DNA of 7,283 nucleotides from Pseudomonadota bacterium (GTDB lineage: Bacteria; Desulfobacterota; Desulfovibrionia; Desulfovibrionales; Desulfovibrionaceae), in assembly GCA_023417745.1 (NCBI GenBank), contig JAEZEM010000309.1, positions 1 to 7,283 on the forward strand, written 5' to 3'. Both the position numbers and the translations under genes were made by a program. The first letter of the stretch is position 1; every line of letters starts with the position of its first letter. Positions 6,126 through 7,283 of this stretch are shown one piece after another. The notes under the pieces were generated by a model. That model was not told the origin of the DNA and made no database searches. It worked only from the letters and a program-made list of their open reading frames with translations.

Positions 6126-6155
6126 ATTAAATAGTAACACGCAAGCGGTTTACAA
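6126..6155 (-). promoter_or_regulatory. Candidate sigma-70 promoter of hydAB (proximal)
   Basis: TTGTAA (6155-6150, 4 of 6 to consensus), an 18-base spacer and TTTAAT (6131-6126, 5 of 6) lie in the AT-rich island between the upstream terminator and hydA. Transcription would start near 6119, giving a leader of about 320 bases. A TATAAA (6105-6100) further on has no good -35. TACTA-type pentamers occur at 6104, 6118 and (inverted, TAGTA) 6132, evenly 14 bases apart. This is a prediction from sequence only. Confidence 0.4.
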
Positions 6156-6241
6156 CGAAATTCCCGCCGGGGCAACCCTCGACGCGCAACGGGGATGTGT
6201 CTCGCGTGGCTTCTCGGCCGGGACGAGGCGATTTTTGGCTG

Positions 6242-6259
6242 ATAATACTATGGTATTAT
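6242..6259. promoter_or_regulatory. 18-bp AT-rich palindrome, candidate operator upstream of hydAB
   Basis: ATAATAC (6242-6248) and its exact complement GTATTAT (6253-6259) flank a 4-base spacer. The octamer ATACTATG in its centre (6245-6252) recurs at 6103-6110, nearer hydA, also followed by a GAGTATC/GAGATAC-like sequence. This suggests two sites for one regulator. No known regulator can be named from the sequence. Confidence 0.45.
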
Positions 6260-6276
6260 TGAGTATCTATTTACAA
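6247..6276 (-). promoter_or_regulatory. Second, weaker promoter candidate for hydAB (distal)
   Basis: The same TTGTAA hexamer (6276-6271) is followed after 18 bases by CATAGT (6252-6247, 4 of 6). The presumed -10 lies inside the palindrome at 6242-6259, so a bound regulator would block or reshape this promoter. The arrangement resembles the proximal candidate 121 bases downstream. Confidence 0.28.
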
Positions 6277-6306
6277 GTCCGGCTCCAGGAAAGATGGAGC
6301 GGGCCG

Positions 6307-6344
6307 AAAAAAAGCGGGGACCGGCTTGTGGCCGGTCCCCGCTT
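6307..6344 (-). terminator. Intrinsic terminator of the oxidoreductase-rhodanese gene
   Basis: A perfect 14-bp stem (6312-6325 with 6331-6344, core GCGGGGACCGGC) with a 5-base loop is followed on the minus strand by seven T (6313-6307). It begins 28 bases past the stop codon. It separates this gene from the hydAB transcript. Confidence 0.93.
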
Positions 6345-6371
6345 GGCAGTTCGGGAAGAGGGGAAGGCGGG

Positions 6372-7283
6372 CTAGACGTCCACGCCGGCGGCCTTGACCG
6401 CGGCCATGCCGCCTTCGACGCTGACCACATTCTGGAAGCCGGCGTCGGTCAGGGTCACCAGGGCCTCGTAGGAGCGCGCGCCGGTGTTGCACATGAGCAC
6501 CACGGGCTTGTCCTTGGGCACTTCACCCAGGCGTCCGCGCAGCTGGCCTTGCGGGATGTTGTGCCAGCGGCCGGGATGCTTTTCCTCAAGCGGTCCGCCC
6601 TGAGGATTTTCCCGGCAGTCGATGATGTGGGCGTCGCTGCCGGCGTCGGCCCAGATGGTGGCGAATTCCGTGACGGAAATGCCCTTGTTCTGGCCGGACA
6701 GGATGTTGTCGGCCGCGTTGGCCACGGTGTTTAAGATATCCATGGCCGAGGCAAAGGGCGGCGAGTAGGCCACTTCCACGTTGGACACGTCGGCCACGGT
6801 CGGCTTGTGGGGCAGCATGGCGGCTATGGTGTTGACCTTGCCGATGAGTTCGTCGCCCATGGCGCACAGGCCCTGGAGGCCAAGGACGCGCTTGGTGCCG
6901 CGCTCGGCCACCAGCTCCAGGGACATGAGTTCGTGCTCGGGGTAGAAGTGCGCCCGGTCGATGGCCGTGATGTGGGTGGTGACGGCGTCGAAGCCGGCCC
7001 GCTGGGCCTGGGCCTGGGTCAGGCCCGTGCCGGCCGCGGCCAGATCGAAGAGCTTGACGCACCAGGAGCCGACCACGCCGGTGAAGCGCGAGGAGCCGTC
7101 GGCCAGGTTGTCGCCGATGACCCGGCCTTGGCGGTTGGCCATGGACCCCAAGGGCAGATGCATGGGCTGGCCGGTGACCAGGTTTTTGACTTCCACGCAG
7201 TCGCCGCCGGCATAGATGTCAGGGTCGGACGTGCGCATGAATGCGTCGACGATGACGCCGCCGCGCGGGGAGACGTTAAGCCC
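6372..7283 (-). CDS. FAD-dependent pyridine-nucleotide disulfide oxidoreductase with C-terminal rhodanese domain (partial)
   Basis: The N-terminal part lies beyond the window; 303 C-terminal residues are visible, starting GLNVSPRGGVIVD. Fragment residues 19-29, SDPDIYAGGDC, are the conserved second FAD-binding segment of this superfamily. The dimerisation domain follows, with SWCVKLFDL (73-81) and AYSPPFASAMD (172-182), the latter typical of CoA-disulfide reductase/NADH oxidase-like members. The last 100 residues form a rhodanese domain with HIIDCRE (219-225), active-site loop CNTGARS (Cys265) and VEGGMAA near the end. This architecture is known in NADH-dependent persulfide/CoA-disulfide/polysulfide reductases, so the likely role is cytoplasmic NAD(P)H-driven reduction of disulfide or persulfide sulfur; the exact substrate is not readable here. 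The nucleotide-binding folds and redox cysteine are in the missing half. The frame is open to the window edge, so the internal ATG at 7238 is not the start. A strong terminator follows. Confidence 0.9.
   Translation of the reverse strand, partial: GLNVSPRGGVIVDAFMRTSDPDIYAGGDCVEVKNLVTGQPMHLPLGSMANRQGRVIGDNLADGSSRFTGVVGSWCVKLFDLAAAGTGLTQAQAQRAGFDAVTTHITAIDRAHFYPEHELMSLELVAERGTKRVLGLQGLCAMGDELIGKVNTIAAMLPHKPTVADVSNVEVAYSPPFASAMDILNTVANAADNILSGQNKGISVTEFATIWADAGSDAHIIDCRENPQGGPLEEKHPGRWHNIPQGQLRGRLGEVPKDKPVVLMCNTGARSYEALVTLTDAGFQNVVSVEGGMAAVKAAGVDV

Noticed and set aside
5799..6134. Plus-strand 111-codon frame in the hydA leader as a divergent small gene
   Set aside because: It starts opposite the hydA initiation region without a ribosome binding site and is low-complexity Arg/Ala/Pro; its end simply runs into AT-rich promoter DNA.
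1..7283. CRISPR array, tRNA/rRNA genes, insertion sequences or phage attachment sites
   Set aside because: No regularly spaced direct repeats, no tRNA-like cloverleaf, no transposase and no target-site duplications were seen on reading both strands.

Overview
The window looks like chromosomal DNA of a sulfate reducer of the Desulfovibrionaceae (Desulfovibrio/Solidesulfovibrio type). This is inferred from three things: a complete hydA-hydB pair encoding the periplasmic heterodimeric [FeFe] hydrogenase typical of that group, an outer-membrane protein resembling the abundant Desulfovibrio homotrimeric porins, and very GC-rich coding DNA interrupted by short AT-rich promoter islands. Every gene I can support lies on the minus strand, so transcription runs from high to low coordinates.

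Layout in transcription order. (1) 7283-6372: the C-terminal 303 residues of an FAD-dependent pyridine-nucleotide disulfide oxidoreductase with a fused rhodanese domain, closed by a textbook intrinsic terminator at 6307-6344. (2) 6306-5801: about 500 bases without a gene. The distal part is AT-rich, with two TTGTAA-led promoter candidates and a palindrome. The proximal part is a GC-rich, strongly self-complementary leader including a perfect 24-bp palindrome. (3) 5800-4150: hydA (421 aa) and hydB (124 aa, Tat signal peptide), separated by 10 bases, with the hydA stop codon touching the hydB ribosome binding site. (4) 4149-3584: a second gene-free stretch of 566 bases with an AT-rich region, a 21-bp palindrome and a long GC-rich leader for the next gene. 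(5) 3583-2105: a signal-peptide-bearing outer-membrane porin of 492 aa, followed by a strong intrinsic terminator at 2049-2082. (6) 1884-151: a 577-aa ABC transporter with permease and ATPase fused in one chain (YddA/ABCD type). Its stop codon overlaps (ATGA) the start of (7) 154-1: the N-terminal 51 residues of a PF03773-type permease that runs off the window.

How the genes work together. HydA and HydB form the periplasmic hydrogenase. HydB carries the only export signal, so HydA is expected to cross the membrane with it after cytoplasmic folding and cofactor insertion. The porin would let small solutes reach the periplasm. The ABC transporter and permease form a translationally coupled pair whose substrate cannot be read from sequence. 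The oxidoreductase-rhodanese is a sulfur/thiol redox enzyme that the terminator separates from the hydrogenase unit.

The gene content is ordinary for this group and I found no convincing new multi-gene system. The parts least explained by known features are the two long non-coding leaders, especially the hydA one.
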